Assembly: GCF_000445125.1 (NCBI RefSeq) | Contig: NZ_ATHL01000055.1 | Location: 56,920 to 120,919 of the forward strand | Length of the DNA stretch: 64,000 nt | From: Novosphingobium lindaniclasticum LE124 | GTDB lineage: Bacteria > Pseudomonadota > Alphaproteobacteria > Sphingomonadales > Sphingomonadaceae | Direction of reading: 5' to 3' | Shown: piece by piece, positions 14,705 to 23,221 of the stretch | Position numbering within the stretch: position 1 is the first letter of the stretch | Layout of the letters: every line of letters begins with the position of its first letter | Notes under the pieces: generated by a model | Told to the model about the DNA's origin: nothing | Databases searched by the model: none | Seen by the model: the letters and a program-made list of their open reading frames with translations, nothing else | Program-made: the position numbers and the translations under genes

Positions 14705-16024
14705 ATGGGCAGGCGCCTTACGCTCTATATCATCATCGGCATGGTGCTCGGCATCTTCGTGGGCTGGGTGCTTCATGCCACCTTCCCCGCCGGCGATCCG
14801 CGCCTCGCGCAGTGGGCCGACTACTTCAAGCTGCTGCCCGACGTCTTCCTGAAGCTGATCAAGATGATCATCGCGCCGCTGGTCTTCGCGACGATCGTCA
14901 CCGGCATTTCGGGGATGGGCGACAGCGCCGCGCTGGGCCGGATCGGCGGCAAGGCACTGGCGTGGTTCATCTCGGCCAGCCTGATTTCGCTTGGGCTCGG
15001 CCTGATCCTGGTCAACCTGTTCAAGCCGGGCGTCGGGGCAGGGCTTACCACCGGCACCGACTTGGGGAAGCTGGAAACGGGCGAACTGACGCTGCGGCAC
15101 TTCATCCTCGAAATCTTCCCGAGCAGCGCCGTCGATGCGATGGCAGAGAACAACATCCTGCAGATCCTGGTGTTCTCGGTCTTCGTCGGAGTCGGCCTCA
15201 CCGCCATCGGCGAGCGTGGGGCGATCATCGTCAAGGTGAGCGAGGCCCTCTCGGAACTGATGCTGCAGATCACCGACTACGTCATGCGCTTCGCACCTTT
15301 CGCGGTGTTCGGCGCGCTCGCCAGTGTGATCGCCACGCAGGGTCTGGGCATCATCGTCACTTACGGCGTGCTCGTCAGCGAGTTCTACTTCGCGATGCTG
15401 CTGCTCTGGGTGCTGTTGTTCTTGATCGGGGGCGTGTTCCTGCGCGGCCGGATCGTCACCCTGTTCCGCTACATCCGCGAGCCGCTGCTGCTCTCGTTCT
15501 CCACCGCCTCGTCGGAAGCCAGCCTGCCCAAGCTGTTCGAACAGCTCGACCGTTTCGGCGTGCCGCGCCGCATTTCGGGCTTCATCCTGCCGCTGGGCTA
15601 CAGCTTCAACCTCGACGGCTCGATGATCTACATGAGCTTCGCGTCGATCTTCATCGCGCAGGCCTATGGCATCCATGTGCCCATCGGCACGCAGATCCTG
15701 ATGCTGTTGACACTGATGGTCAGCTCCAAGGGCATCGCCGGGGTGCCGCGCGCGAGCCTCGTGGTGATCGCGGCCACGCTGACGCAGTTCGGCCTGCCGG
15801 TCGAAGGCATCGCGCTGCTTCTGGGCATCGACACTTTCCTCGACATGGGACGCTCGGCGACCAACGTCGTGGGCAATGCGGTGGCCACGGCGGTCATCAC
15901 CCGCAGCGAGGGCATGCTGCAGCCGCTGGTCGATCCGGATGAGGAAATGCCGCATGCGCCTTCGCATACGTCGTCGCACGGACGGCGAGGGCTCAATGTC
16001 GATCCCGAGCAGTATGAAGGTTGA
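14705..16024 (+). CDS. dicarboxylate/amino acid:cation symporter (DAACS family)
   Basis: 439 residues from ATG 14705, just after AGGTGG; a GTG two codons earlier is possible. This inner-membrane sodium- or proton-coupled carrier takes up C4-dicarboxylates or acidic amino acids. Family motifs: FLKLIKMIIAPLVFATIVTGI in helix 2-3, the Ser-rich hairpin SFSTASSEASLPKLFEQL, PLGYSFNLDGSMIYMS in helix 7, and DMGRSATNVVGNAVATAVI in helix 8 with the substrate-binding Asp, Arg and Asn. DctA and GltP cannot be told apart by eye. It starts 94 bases after dapE. Confidence 0.9.
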   Translation: MGRRLTLYIIIGMVLGIFVGWVLHATFPAGDPRLAQWADYFKLLPDVFLKLIKMIIAPLVFATIVTGISGMGDSAALGRIGGKALAWFISASLISLGLGLILVNLFKPGVGAGLTTGTDLGKLETGELTLRHFILEIFPSSAVDAMAENNILQILVFSVFVGVGLTAIGERGAIIVKVSEALSELMLQITDYVMRFAPFAVFGALASVIATQGLGIIVTYGVLVSEFYFAMLLLWVLLFLIGGVFLRGRIVTLFRYIREPLLLSFSTASSEASLPKLFEQLDRFGVPRRISGFILPLGYSFNLDGSMIYMSFASIFIAQAYGIHVPIGTQILMLLTLMVSSKGIAGVPRASLVVIAATLTQFGLPVEGIALLLGIDTFLDMGRSATNVVGNAVATAVITRSEGMLQPLVDPDEEMPHAPSHTSSHGRRGLNVDPEQYEG

Positions 16025-16032
16025 AGGATAGA

Positions 16033-16113
16033 AGCAGGGAGCGCACAACGAATAGCGGCGCGCAAGATCGACATTCCGAGGGCCTGGGGGATCATCCCCC
16101 AGGACTTCCCTCT
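16033..16113 (-). repeat. double-hairpin dispersed repeat, copy B (internally deleted)
   Basis: Read on the minus strand it begins with the family's left hairpin (16083-16103) and continues through the conserved middle to GCGCTCCCTGC. It then jumps straight to the TTCTATCC tail seen after the right hairpin in other copies. The internal GCTCCCTGC and the right-end GCTCCCCTGC are near-identical, so the missing part looks deleted between them. It lies between the convergent symporter and lipoprotein genes. Confidence 0.85.
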
Positions 16114-16116
16114 ACC

Positions 16117-16509
16117 TCACTGCTTCAACTTCACCGGCATGAACGGCGCCAACCCGCACCCGGCCCCTCGCTGAAATCCGCTGCCCACCCGATTGAGCGG
16201 ATAGATGATATCCTGCCGGCAAAGCTGCGAGAGCGAGGTCGCATAAGTGAAGCTGTCCGCCGACTTCAGCCCCGGACAGCGGTTCGGCAGGGTGACTCGC
16301 CAGACGCGATTGCCTGCGCCGCCGATGAAGTCGATCGTCCAGTCGTCGCGGATGCGCGTGCTGGAGAACTGGGTGAGTGGCAGGCAGTCCTGCGCGGAGC
16401 CGAGCGCTTCGGCGGCAGGACTGGGGGGCGGGGGAGGAGAGGGTTCGCGATCGGAGCAGGCAGCCAGCGCCAGCGGCGACAGCATCAGGACAAAGCGATG
16501 GAGGGCCAT
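16117..16509 (-). CDS. DUF6491-like lipoprotein
   Basis: 130 residues from ATG 16509 with GGGAG upstream. The signal peptide ends in the lipobox LALAAC, then SDREPSPPPPPSP forms a Pro-rich spacer, so the mature protein is probably lipid-anchored. The folded part matches DUF6491 in layout: CLPLTQFSSTRIRDDWTIDF, RVTLPNRCPGL, then SLSQLCRQDIIYPLNR and a last Cys. Function is unknown. Its start is 13 bases after the nth stop, so it is probably the third gene of a dapB-nth-lipoprotein transcript. The double-hairpin repeat copy B begins just beyond its stop. Confidence 0.75.
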   Translation of the reverse strand: MALHRFVLMLSPLALAACSDREPSPPPPPSPAAEALGSAQDCLPLTQFSSTRIRDDWTIDFIGGAGNRVWRVTLPNRCPGLKSADSFTYATSLSQLCRQDIIYPLNRVGSGFQRGAGCGLAPFMPVKLKQ

Positions 16510-16522
16510 GGTAAACTCCCGA

Positions 16523-17179
16523 TCAGGCGGCTTTCTTCGCACCCTTTTCCAGAACTTTGTCCTTGTAGTCGCACAAGTCAACCACCGGGCAGCGCCAGCA
16601 CTCGGGCGTGCGGGCCTTGCAGATGTAGCGGCCGTGGAGGATCATCCAGTGGTGCGATCCCACGCGGAACGGCTGCGGTACACGCTTTTCGAGCTGCTTC
16701 TCCACCGCCAGCGGCGTCTTGCCCTTGGCGATGCCGGTGCGGTTGCCGACGCGGAAGATATGGGTGTCCACGGCGAAAGTTTCGGCACCGAAGGCGCAGT
16801 TCATGACGACATTGGCGGTCTTGCGGCCGACGCCGGGGAGTTCGACCAGCGCATCGCGGTCCTCCGGCACTTCGCCGCCGTATCGCGCGACGAGGATCTC
16901 CGAGAGCGCGATGACGTTCTTCGCCTTGCCGTTGAACAGGCCGATGGTCTTGATGTGCTCCTTAAGCCCTTCTTCGCCCAGTTCGACCATTTGCGCCGGT
17001 GTCTTCACCTCGCGGAACAGCGCCCGCGTAGCCTTGTTGACGCCCGCGTCGGTGGACTGCGCGGAGAGAACCACGGCGACGAGAAGCTGGTAGTTGTTGC
17101 CGAATTCCAGCTCCGTCTCGGGCGAGGGGTTGAGCTCGGCCAGGCGGCGGAAGAATTCGAAGATCTCCGCCTTGTTCAA
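16523..17179 (-). CDS. nth: endonuclease III
   Basis: 218 residues. A DNA glycosylase/AP lyase that removes oxidised pyrimidines. I chose the TTG start at 17179 (TTGAAC) because it overlaps the dapB stop and gives the usual length; the open frame upstream is dapB in another frame. The helix-hairpin-helix LPGVGRKTANVVMN holds the catalytic Lys, and AVDTHIFRVGNR holds the catalytic Asp. The C-terminal 4Fe-4S site has Cys spacing C-x6-C-x2-C-x5-C in CKARTPECWRCPVVDLC. A Lys-rich tail follows. Confidence 0.95.
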   Translation of the reverse strand: MNKAEIFEFFRRLAELNPSPETELEFGNNYQLLVAVVLSAQSTDAGVNKATRALFREVKTPAQMVELGEEGLKEHIKTIGLFNGKAKNVIALSEILVARYGGEVPEDRDALVELPGVGRKTANVVMNCAFGAETFAVDTHIFRVGNRTGIAKGKTPLAVEKQLEKRVPQPFRVGSHHWMILHGRYICKARTPECWRCPVVDLCDYKDKVLEKGAKKAA

Positions 17180-17904
17180 AGGTCGAGGACCTCGGGCATG
17201 GTGTAGCGGCCGGCGTGCTTGTGCTGGAGCCACTGGGCGGCCTTGACCGCTCCGCGCGCGAAGATCGTGCGGTTTTCGGCAAGGTGCGAGAACGAAAGGC
17301 GCTCGCCCTCGCCAAGGAAGTGGACGGTATGGTCCCCCGCCACGGTGCCGCCGCGCAGAGCCGCGAAGCCGATGGTGCCGCTCTCGCGCTTGCCGGTGAT
17401 GCCGTCGCGGCCGCGCACGGCGGTGTCGGCCAGACCGACCTCGCGACCCCTGGCAGCGGCCTCGCCCAGGAGCAGCGCGGTGCCGGAGGGAGCGTCCACC
17501 TTCATGCGGTGGTGAGTCTCGACGATTTCGATGTCCCAGTCTTCGCCGAGGCGGCTCGCGGCCTCGCGCACGAGGTGGGCGAGCAGGGTGACGCCCAGCG
17601 AGGTATTGCCGGTCTGGAGCACGGGAATTTGCTGCGCGGCCGAATCGATCAGCCAGTGGTGGCGTTCCTCGAGCCCGGTGGTGCCGATGACGATCGGAAT
17701 GCCCGCATCGACGGCCGCATCGAGATTGGCTTCGAGCGCGGCAGGCGTGGAGAAGTCGATCAGCAGATCGGAATGCGCGGCGAGCGAACCGAGGTCGCCG
17801 TCGCGGTCGATGCCGCCGGACAGGTCTTCGCCTGCCGCCGCGATGGCCTGTGCGATGGCCTGCCCCATGCGTCCCGCGCTGCCGATAATTCCGATTCGTG
17901 CCAC
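17176..17904 (-). CDS. dapB: 4-hydroxy-tetrahydrodipicolinate reductase
   Basis: 242 residues from GTG 17904 (ARIGIIGSAGRMGQAI), with GGAG upstream. It reduces the dihydrodipicolinate precursor with NAD(P)H in the lysine/diaminopimelate pathway. Visible: the Rossmann loop GSAGRMG, the strand LLIDFSTP, GTTG, and the family signature ETHHRMKVDAPSGTAL with the catalytic His and Lys. The frame stays open far upstream, but that region is the antisense of the sirtuin gene. It is divergent from that gene by 27 bases and overlaps nth at its stop. Confidence 0.96.
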   Translation of the reverse strand: MARIGIIGSAGRMGQAIAQAIAAAGEDLSGGIDRDGDLGSLAAHSDLLIDFSTPAALEANLDAAVDAGIPIVIGTTGLEERHHWLIDSAAQQIPVLQTGNTSLGVTLLAHLVREAASRLGEDWDIEIVETHHRMKVDAPSGTALLLGEAAARGREVGLADTAVRGRDGITGKRESGTIGFAALRGGTVAGDHTVHFLGEGERLSFSHLAENRTIFARGAVKAAQWLQHKHAGRYTMPEVLDL

Positions 17905-17931
17905 TTGCCGTCTCCGTTTAAGGCTGGTCTC

Positions 17932-18639
17932 ATGGCCGGGATGAAGGACATCCGCAACATCGTCATCCTCACCGGCGCGGGCGTAAGCGCCGAAAGCGGC
18001 ATCGATACCTTCCGTGGGGGCGGCCTCTGGGAGCAGCACCGCGTCGAGGACGTGGCGACGCCCGAAGCTTTTGCTCGCGATCCCGATCTGGTCCTGCGCT
18101 TCTACGACATGCGGCGCGAGGCGATCCAGACCAGGGTGCCCAATGCCGCCCACTTTGCATTGGCGAAGCTGGACCGCGAATGGCCAGGCGAACTGCTGAT
18201 CGTCACCCAGAACGTCGACGACCTGCACGAGCGGGCAGGGGCGAAACGTGTGCTCCATATGCACGGCGAGCATCTGTGTGCCTGGTGCACGGCCTGCGAC
18301 GAGCGTTCGCCCTGGACCGGGCCGCTGATCGACCGCCCGGCCTGTCCCGAATGCGGCGCGGCGGCGCTGCGGCCCGATATCGTCTGGTTCGGCGAGATGC
18401 CCTACCGCATGGACGAGATCTTCGAAGCGCTCGAACGGGCCGACCTGTTCGTCTCGATCGGCACTTCGGGCGCGGTCTATCCGGCGGCGGGCTTCGTGCG
18501 CAATGCGCGCGAATTCGGCGCGGAGACGCTGGAGCTTAATCTCGAACCCTCGCAGGGAACGCATTGGTTCGACGAGGCGCACCACGGCCTGGCGACGGAG
18601 CTGGTCACCGCCTGGGTCGATGAGATGCTGGGCGCCTGA
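17932..18639 (+). CDS. cobB: NAD-dependent deacylase, class III sirtuin
   Basis: 235 residues from ATG 17932 (a second ATG lies three codons later). It removes acyl groups from protein lysines using NAD. Motifs: GAGVSAESGIDTFRG for NAD binding, TQNVDDLHERAG and HMHGEH with the catalytic His. The zinc site is CAWCTACD and CPECG. The Tyr-x-x-Arg pair in RFYDMRREAI is the known mark of sirtuins that prefer succinyl or malonyl groups, as in SIRT5 and E. coli CobB. It converges on moeB with a gap of nine bases. Confidence 0.95.
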   Translation: MAGMKDIRNIVILTGAGVSAESGIDTFRGGGLWEQHRVEDVATPEAFARDPDLVLRFYDMRREAIQTRVPNAAHFALAKLDREWPGELLIVTQNVDDLHERAGAKRVLHMHGEHLCAWCTACDERSPWTGPLIDRPACPECGAAALRPDIVWFGEMPYRMDEIFEALERADLFVSIGTSGAVYPAAGFVRNAREFGAETLELNLEPSQGTHWFDEAHHGLATELVTAWVDEMLGA

Positions 18640-18648
18640 TAGCCGGCG

Positions 18649-19422
18649 TCAGGATGGACTGCCGCAGGCGCGGCAGCCGGGGTCCTTGGCGATCTTCAAG
18701 GGGCGCATCGAGGGTGCCATGCCGTCGATGAGGTGGAGCGTGCCGTATTGCGGCTCGCCGAGCGCCGACTTGGCCGCCAACAGCACACGCATCGCGTGCA
18801 TGGCCGCGAACGTGCCGACCATGCCGACCATCGCCCCCAGCACGCCGTCGGCCGCGCATGTGTCGCAGTCCTGCGCATCGAAGGCATCGCCCACGAAACA
18901 TCGGTAGCAGGGCTGATTCGGCAGATGTCCGGCAAAATTGGCGACCTGGCCCTGAAAGCGACCGATCGCCGCGGACGTGAGGGGAATGCCGAGTTTCACA
19001 CAGGAATCCGACACCAGCAGCCGAGTCGCGAAGTTGTCACACCCGTCCAGTACCACGCTGGCGCCGGAGAGAATCCGTGCCGCGTTGTCTTCCCCAAGAC
19101 GCGCAACGCAAGGCAGGACCTCAAGGCCAAGATCAAAGCGCCGCACCCATTCGGCCGCCGCTTCCGCCTTGGGCTTGCCGATATCCGATGGCGAATAAAT
19201 CGTCTGGCGTTGCAGATTGCTGACGTCCACCGTGTCGTCGTCGATCAGCGTCAGCCGTCCTATGCCGGCTGCGGCGAGATACTGAAGGGCAGGACTGCCG
19301 ATCCCGCCGCAGCCGACAAGCACCACATGGGCATTGGCCAATGCAACCTGGCCGACGCCGCCCACCTCGGGCAGCACGATATGGCGCGCGAAGCGCGGGA
19401 GGCGTTCGGGAGAAAGCGTCAT
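18649..19422 (-). CDS. moeB: MoeB/ThiF-family adenylyltransferase (HesA/MoeB)
   Basis: 257 residues from ATG 19422, which overlaps the upstream DUF983 stop (ATGA). This E1-like enzyme adenylates the C-terminal Gly of a small sulfur carrier (MoaD or ThiS). Motifs: VVLVGCGGIGSPALQYLAAAG for ATP, LTLIDDDTVDVSNLQRQ with Asp and Arg, and GCDNFATR. The zinc ligands are two CxxC pairs, PCYRCF and CRACGS at the end. Whether the partner is MoaD or ThiS cannot be settled here. An orphan molybdopterin enzyme gene is encoded later in the window. Confidence 0.9.
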   Translation of the reverse strand: MTLSPERLPRFARHIVLPEVGGVGQVALANAHVVLVGCGGIGSPALQYLAAAGIGRLTLIDDDTVDVSNLQRQTIYSPSDIGKPKAEAAAEWVRRFDLGLEVLPCVARLGEDNAARILSGASVVLDGCDNFATRLLVSDSCVKLGIPLTSAAIGRFQGQVANFAGHLPNQPCYRCFVGDAFDAQDCDTCAADGVLGAMVGMVGTFAAMHAMRVLLAAKSALGEPQYGTLHLIDGMAPSMRPLKIAKDPGCRACGSPS

Positions 19423-19847
19423 TTGCGGGCCGCTTCCCCGGATTCGCCCGGCTCCGGCTCGGCGGCGAGGGCGCGCTCCTTGCGAAAGCCATGCATGCCG
19501 AACCACCACTGGGTCGCGATCACCGTGCCCTTGGCGGGCTGGAGCATGCCGATCATCATCGCCACGGCCAGCGGGATGAGGATCGCGAACATGGCCGCCG
19601 GGCCGAGGTGAAAGTCCTTGGACAGGGCGATGATCAGCGGCGCCATCAGGTGACCGGTAACGATCATGGCGATATAGGCGGGAAAGTCGTCGGCGCGCTG
19701 CGGCGTGAGATCCAGCGTGCAGACGGGGCAACGTTCCAGCGGCTTCAGCCAAGTGCGAAACAGGCGGCCTTCGCCGCAGCGCGGGCAGCGGCAGCGAAGC
19801 CCGCGCAAGGCGGCTTGCGAATAGGCTGCGGGGAGGGCGAGGCTCAT
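19419..19847 (-). CDS. DUF983 membrane protein
   Basis: 142 residues. The N-terminal half has two CxxC pairs (CPRCGEGRLF and CPVCTLDL), probably a small zinc ribbon. It is followed by two membrane helices (AYIAMIVTGHLMAPLIIAL and AAMFAILIPLAVAMMIGML) and a charged C-terminal tail. The family is common in alphaproteobacteria and has no settled function. Its TGA overlaps the moeB start, so the two are translationally coupled. The diguanylate cyclase gene lies 55 bases upstream on the same strand. Confidence 0.88.
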   Translation of the reverse strand: MSLALPAAYSQAALRGLRCRCPRCGEGRLFRTWLKPLERCPVCTLDLTPQRADDFPAYIAMIVTGHLMAPLIIALSKDFHLGPAAMFAILIPLAVAMMIGMLQPAKGTVIATQWWFGMHGFRKERALAAEPEPGESGEAARK

Positions 19848-19902
19848 CGGGAGGGCCTACAGCATGCAGGCCGGGGGGAGCAAGGCGGGTGGCGCCTTGG
19901 CC

Positions 19903-20757
19903 TCATTCGTCCTTGGAAATCTGCACCCGGTTCCGCCCGCCGTTCTTGGCGGCATAGAGCGCCCCGTCGGCATTGCGGGTGGCGTTTTCGAGATGCGCGA
20001 AACTGCGCACCGGGGCGATCCCGCAGGAGAACGTCACCGGCCACTCGTCGCCGCGCAGGCTGGGATCGAGCGCGATGCTGGCGCGCAGGCGCTCCATGAC
20101 CACGTGCGCCTCTTCCAACAGGGTGTCGGGAAACAGGATCGCGAATTCCTCACCGCCCCAACGGCCGACGACGTCCGAGCGGCGCACGCCGTTCTCCAAT
20201 CTCAGGGCGACTTCGCGCAGCAGCGCATCGCCGGTGGCATGGCCGAAGCGATCGTTGATGGCCTTGAACCGGTCGATGTCGACCATGGCAAGGACCCCGT
20301 TGCTTTCGCCCGCAAGCAGGCGGCGCGCCGAATCGAGAAAGCCGCGGCGGTTGCGCAGACCGGTCAGTTCGTCGCGTTCGGCGGTTTCGATCAGGCGCTC
20401 GATCCGGGGCGCCGATTCGTTGGCCGCCACACTGACGCCGTGGAGCAGGCGCCCGACCAGATCCTCGTTGCCGACCGGAACCATTCCGACCCGCTCACCG
20501 GCCTGGACCGCGCGCAGCATCTGCGTGGCGGTCTCGATCGGGCGCAACAGGGCGCGGATCGCGGCAAGGCCAAGAACGGTGCTGAAAAGCGTTGCGCCGA
20601 GCAGGACGAGCAATGTCGTCGGCTGCCACTGTCCGGTAGCGGCCTGATAGGCGATGCAGGCCAGGAGCGGCACATGAACGGCGCCGAAGCAGACGAAAAG
20701 GACACGCCACTCGTAGCGGCGCGGGAACAGGAACGTCGTTGCCTGATAGAAGCGCAT
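19903..20757 (-). CDS. membrane-bound diguanylate cyclase (GGDEF domain)
   Basis: 284 residues. Two hydrophobic helices near the N-terminus (VLFVCFGAVHVPLLACIAY and TTLLVLLGATLFSTVLGLA) lead into a short HAMP-like linker, then a GGDEF domain. The active-site motif is intact as GRWGGEEFAILFP. The product-inhibition site RxxD lies five residues before it (RRSD). DELTGLRNRRGFL and DIDRFKAINDRFGHATGD are also present. It should therefore make cyclic di-GMP and be feedback-inhibited. It has no obvious periplasmic sensor domain. The gene sits between dnaA and DUF983, transcribed in the same direction. Confidence 0.93.
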   Translation of the reverse strand: MRFYQATTFLFPRRYEWRVLFVCFGAVHVPLLACIAYQAATGQWQPTTLLVLLGATLFSTVLGLAAIRALLRPIETATQMLRAVQAGERVGMVPVGNEDLVGRLLHGVSVAANESAPRIERLIETAERDELTGLRNRRGFLDSARRLLAGESNGVLAMVDIDRFKAINDRFGHATGDALLREVALRLENGVRRSDVVGRWGGEEFAILFPDTLLEEAHVVMERLRASIALDPSLRGDEWPVTFSCGIAPVRSFAHLENATRNADGALYAAKNGGRNRVQISKDE

Positions 20758-20933
20758 GGAAAGTGCCTCTTCCTACGGGCGGAATCTGCCCGGCTGGACG
20801 GAAGCCTACATCACGACGCTTGTTCAATGGTTAAATTTTTACACTTGCCGCAAGAAGGCGAGGTTGTGCGCGCCGATGCCGCGAAGTGCGGTGGTCATCC
20901 CGAGAACCGGCCGGAATGACCACCTTGCAGGGC

Positions 20934-22382
20934 TCAGGATTCGAGCTGGCGCAGCAGCGAGCGGACGTCGCCGTCCATGTCGGCATCGCGGGTGCGCAGT
21001 TCCTCGATCAGGCGGACGGCGTGGATCACCGTCGAGTGATCGCGGCCGCCGAACTTGCGGCCGATCTCGGGATAGGAGCGCGGCGTCAGCACCTTGGCAA
21101 GGTACATGGCGACCTGGCGCGGGCGCACGACGGCGCGGGCGCGGCGCTTCGAGCTCATTTCCGTGCGGTCGATGCGGTAGAACTGGCAGACCGTCCGCTG
21201 GATCTCGTCGATGGTGATGCGGCGGCGGTTGGCCGAGAGGATGTCGGTAAGCTGTTCCTCGGCCAGCTGGAGCGAGACGGCCTGGCCGGTCAGCTGGGCA
21301 TAGGCGATCAGCTTGTTGAGGCCGCCGACCAGTTCGCGCACGTTGCGGTTGATGGTGCGGGCGAGGAATTCGATCACGTCCGCCGGCACGTCCACCGAGG
21401 CGAAGCGGCCGAGGCGGTTCTCGAGAATCGAGCGGCGCAGTTCGATGTCGGCCGGCTGGATATCGGCGACGAGGCCCATCGACAGGCGCGAGAGCAGGCG
21501 CGGCTCGACACCGTCGAGCGCCTGGGGCGCGCGGTCGGCGGCGAAGACCAGGCGCTTGCCCTCCTGGAGCAAGGCATCGATCGTGTAGAGCAGCTCTTCC
21601 TGCGCCGAAGCCTTGCCGATAATGAACTGGATATCGTCCACCAGCAGCAGGTCGAAGCCGCGCAGGCGGGCCTTGAACTCGATCATCTGGTTCTGGCGCA
21701 GCGCCTGGACGAACTCGACCATGAAGCGCTCGGCCGAGCAGTAGAAGATCCGGGCATGCGGGTGGTTCGCGAGATAAGCGTGACCGATCGCGTGCAGCAG
21801 GTGGGTCTTGCCCTGGCCCGTCGCGCCCTTGAGGTAGAGCGGCGAGAACTGCGGCGTCTCGGTGGCGGCCATGCGCTGGGCGGCATTGCAGGCAAGCACG
21901 TTGCTCTGGCCGGTCACGAACGAGGTGAAGGTCTGCGAGGCGTCGATGCCGACCGGGCCCTGGCCGAGCGCGGCGAAAGCCTCGCCCTGGAGGACGGCGG
22001 CGATCGGATCGGCAGTGCCGTCCTTCGACCAGCCCTGGGCGGAATCGTTGGCCGGCGCGCTGGCGGGACGACCGCCGCCGCCGAGGCGCAGCTCGGGAAG
22101 CTGGCGGCGGCCGGGATGCACCAGGACGCGGACATGGCGCACGTCGGGCCGCGCGATCTTCCAGGCAAGCGAGAGACGGTCGGCAAAGCGATCCGCAACC
22201 CAGTTTGCCGAGAATTCGGTGGGCAGGTAAAGGTCGAGCGTACCCGTTTCCTTGCAGTAGTTGCCCGGCTGGATCGGCTTGATCCACTGGCTGTGCGCCT
22301 GATGGCCCAGGTCCTTGCGCAGGCCCTGACTGATGTCAGCCCAGTCTGCCGCCAGATTCACGGCTTCCTGATCCTCTTCCAT
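20934..22382 (-). CDS. dnaA: chromosomal replication initiator protein DnaA
   Basis: 482 residues from ATG 22382 (EEDQEAVNLAADWADISQG); GTG 22388 or the GTG at VIKKSK are alternatives. It binds DnaA boxes and opens oriC. Domain I (about residues 10-85), a linker, then the AAA+ domain with Walker A GATGQGKTHLL and Walker B LLLVDDIQFI. Sensor and box regions follow, and the C-terminal DNA-binding domain carries RSYPEIGRKFGGRDHSTVIHA. The upstream gap of 840 bases to rpsT shows no clear cluster of TTATCCACA boxes, so I do not place oriC here. Confidence 0.97.
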   Translation of the reverse strand: MEEDQEAVNLAADWADISQGLRKDLGHQAHSQWIKPIQPGNYCKETGTLDLYLPTEFSANWVADRFADRLSLAWKIARPDVRHVRVLVHPGRRQLPELRLGGGGRPASAPANDSAQGWSKDGTADPIAAVLQGEAFAALGQGPVGIDASQTFTSFVTGQSNVLACNAAQRMAATETPQFSPLYLKGATGQGKTHLLHAIGHAYLANHPHARIFYCSAERFMVEFVQALRQNQMIEFKARLRGFDLLLVDDIQFIIGKASAQEELLYTIDALLQEGKRLVFAADRAPQALDGVEPRLLSRLSMGLVADIQPADIELRRSILENRLGRFASVDVPADVIEFLARTINRNVRELVGGLNKLIAYAQLTGQAVSLQLAEEQLTDILSANRRRITIDEIQRTVCQFYRIDRTEMSSKRRARAVVRPRQVAMYLAKVLTPRSYPEIGRKFGGRDHSTVIHAVRLIEELRTRDADMDGDVRSLLRQLES

Positions 22383-23112
22383 CGCCACTCGTACCGCCTT
22401 CGATTTCTTAATCACGCCGTTTGCGCCCTGACTTGCCGGAGACCCGCCCGCTGTTGAACCTGACACTGGACCAACTCCCCTTGTTGGCAGCTACCCCGAA
22501 TGTGGCCCAGCGGGCCGCGAAAGTTGAATGCCGTGCGTGGAACCGGTGCTCACTAGAGGTGAGACCCGGTCAACCCCAAATGGAGCCGGAAAATTCGGAC
22601 AAAATCTCCCTCGACTGCAAGCACGCTTGCAGCAGGATTTTCGTCGTTGTCGATGTTCCCCGGGCCAGTTCCGCACGGCCTGTGGACTTCTTTTAGGAAC
22701 GGGTTCGCTCGCGGTGCAAGCAGGCAGTCCCCAAATAAAAAAAATTATGGCTGTTGACTCGTCGTGAGTGCCCAATTTCCGTCATCATCGAGAATTCTCG
22801 AACAATAACAGATATTTACAGATGACCTGCAAAACCGCCGAATGCGAATCGCGCGGTTTCCCTAGGTTTCGCTCCGGAGATGTCCGAGCGGTCGCTTTGC
22901 CGCCTCCAGGGCTCTTGGTGAACGTCGATATAACGTTCCTGTTCCGTACTCGCAGGCCCTGCCTCACGGGATCGTCGGATGCGAATCGCTCGCCGATTCT
23001 CTGCGGCGGACCCGATTCTCCGCCCAGCTGTCACGGATCGATTCGGTACCGGTCCAAGCGGCCGCCTGCAGCAGCGATCGTCACCGTGCAAACCGTCACC
23101 GTGCAAACGGCT
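22383..23112. other. non-coding region between dnaA and rpsT
   Basis: No gene is supported on either strand. It holds the dnaA leader on the minus strand, an A-rich tract (22731-22745) and a 15-bp exact tandem repeat (23079-23108). The only DnaA-box-like word is TGTGGACTT at 22681, three mismatches from consensus. The dnaA promoter is probably in the AT-rich 22730-22820 stretch, but I cannot fix it. Confidence 0.5.
23079..23108. repeat. 15-bp exact tandem repeat
   Basis: CGTCACCGTGCAAAC occurs at 23079-23093 and again at 23094-23108 without mismatch. It directly borders the long inverted repeat at 23113. Confidence 0.9.
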
Positions 23113-23178
23113 GCGGCCCGCGCCGCCATCTGAACGATCGCCGCAAAGGACGATCGTTCAGATGGCGGCGCGGGCCGC
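23113..23178. repeat. perfect 28-bp inverted repeat with 10-base loop
   Basis: Bases 23113-23140 and 23151-23178 are exact reverse complements. The loop is CCGCAAAGGA. It lies 43 bases past the rpsT stop on the minus strand, after a smaller GC hairpin with a TTCG-type loop (about 23193-23211). There is no U-tract, so it is more likely a strong 3' RNA structure or a mobile palindrome than a standard terminator. Confidence 0.9.
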
Positions 23179-23221
23179 GAGCACACGATCGGACGCGCCC
23201 GAAGGCGCGCCTGCCGCGATA

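Noticed and set aside
14663..16048. Long minus-strand frame opposite the symporter
   Set aside because: Asp/His/Arg/Gln-rich antisense product typical of high-GC shadows.
22383..23221. Replication origin between dnaA and rpsT
   Set aside because: No cluster of DnaA boxes and only one short A-rich tract; many alphaproteobacteria have the origin elsewhere.
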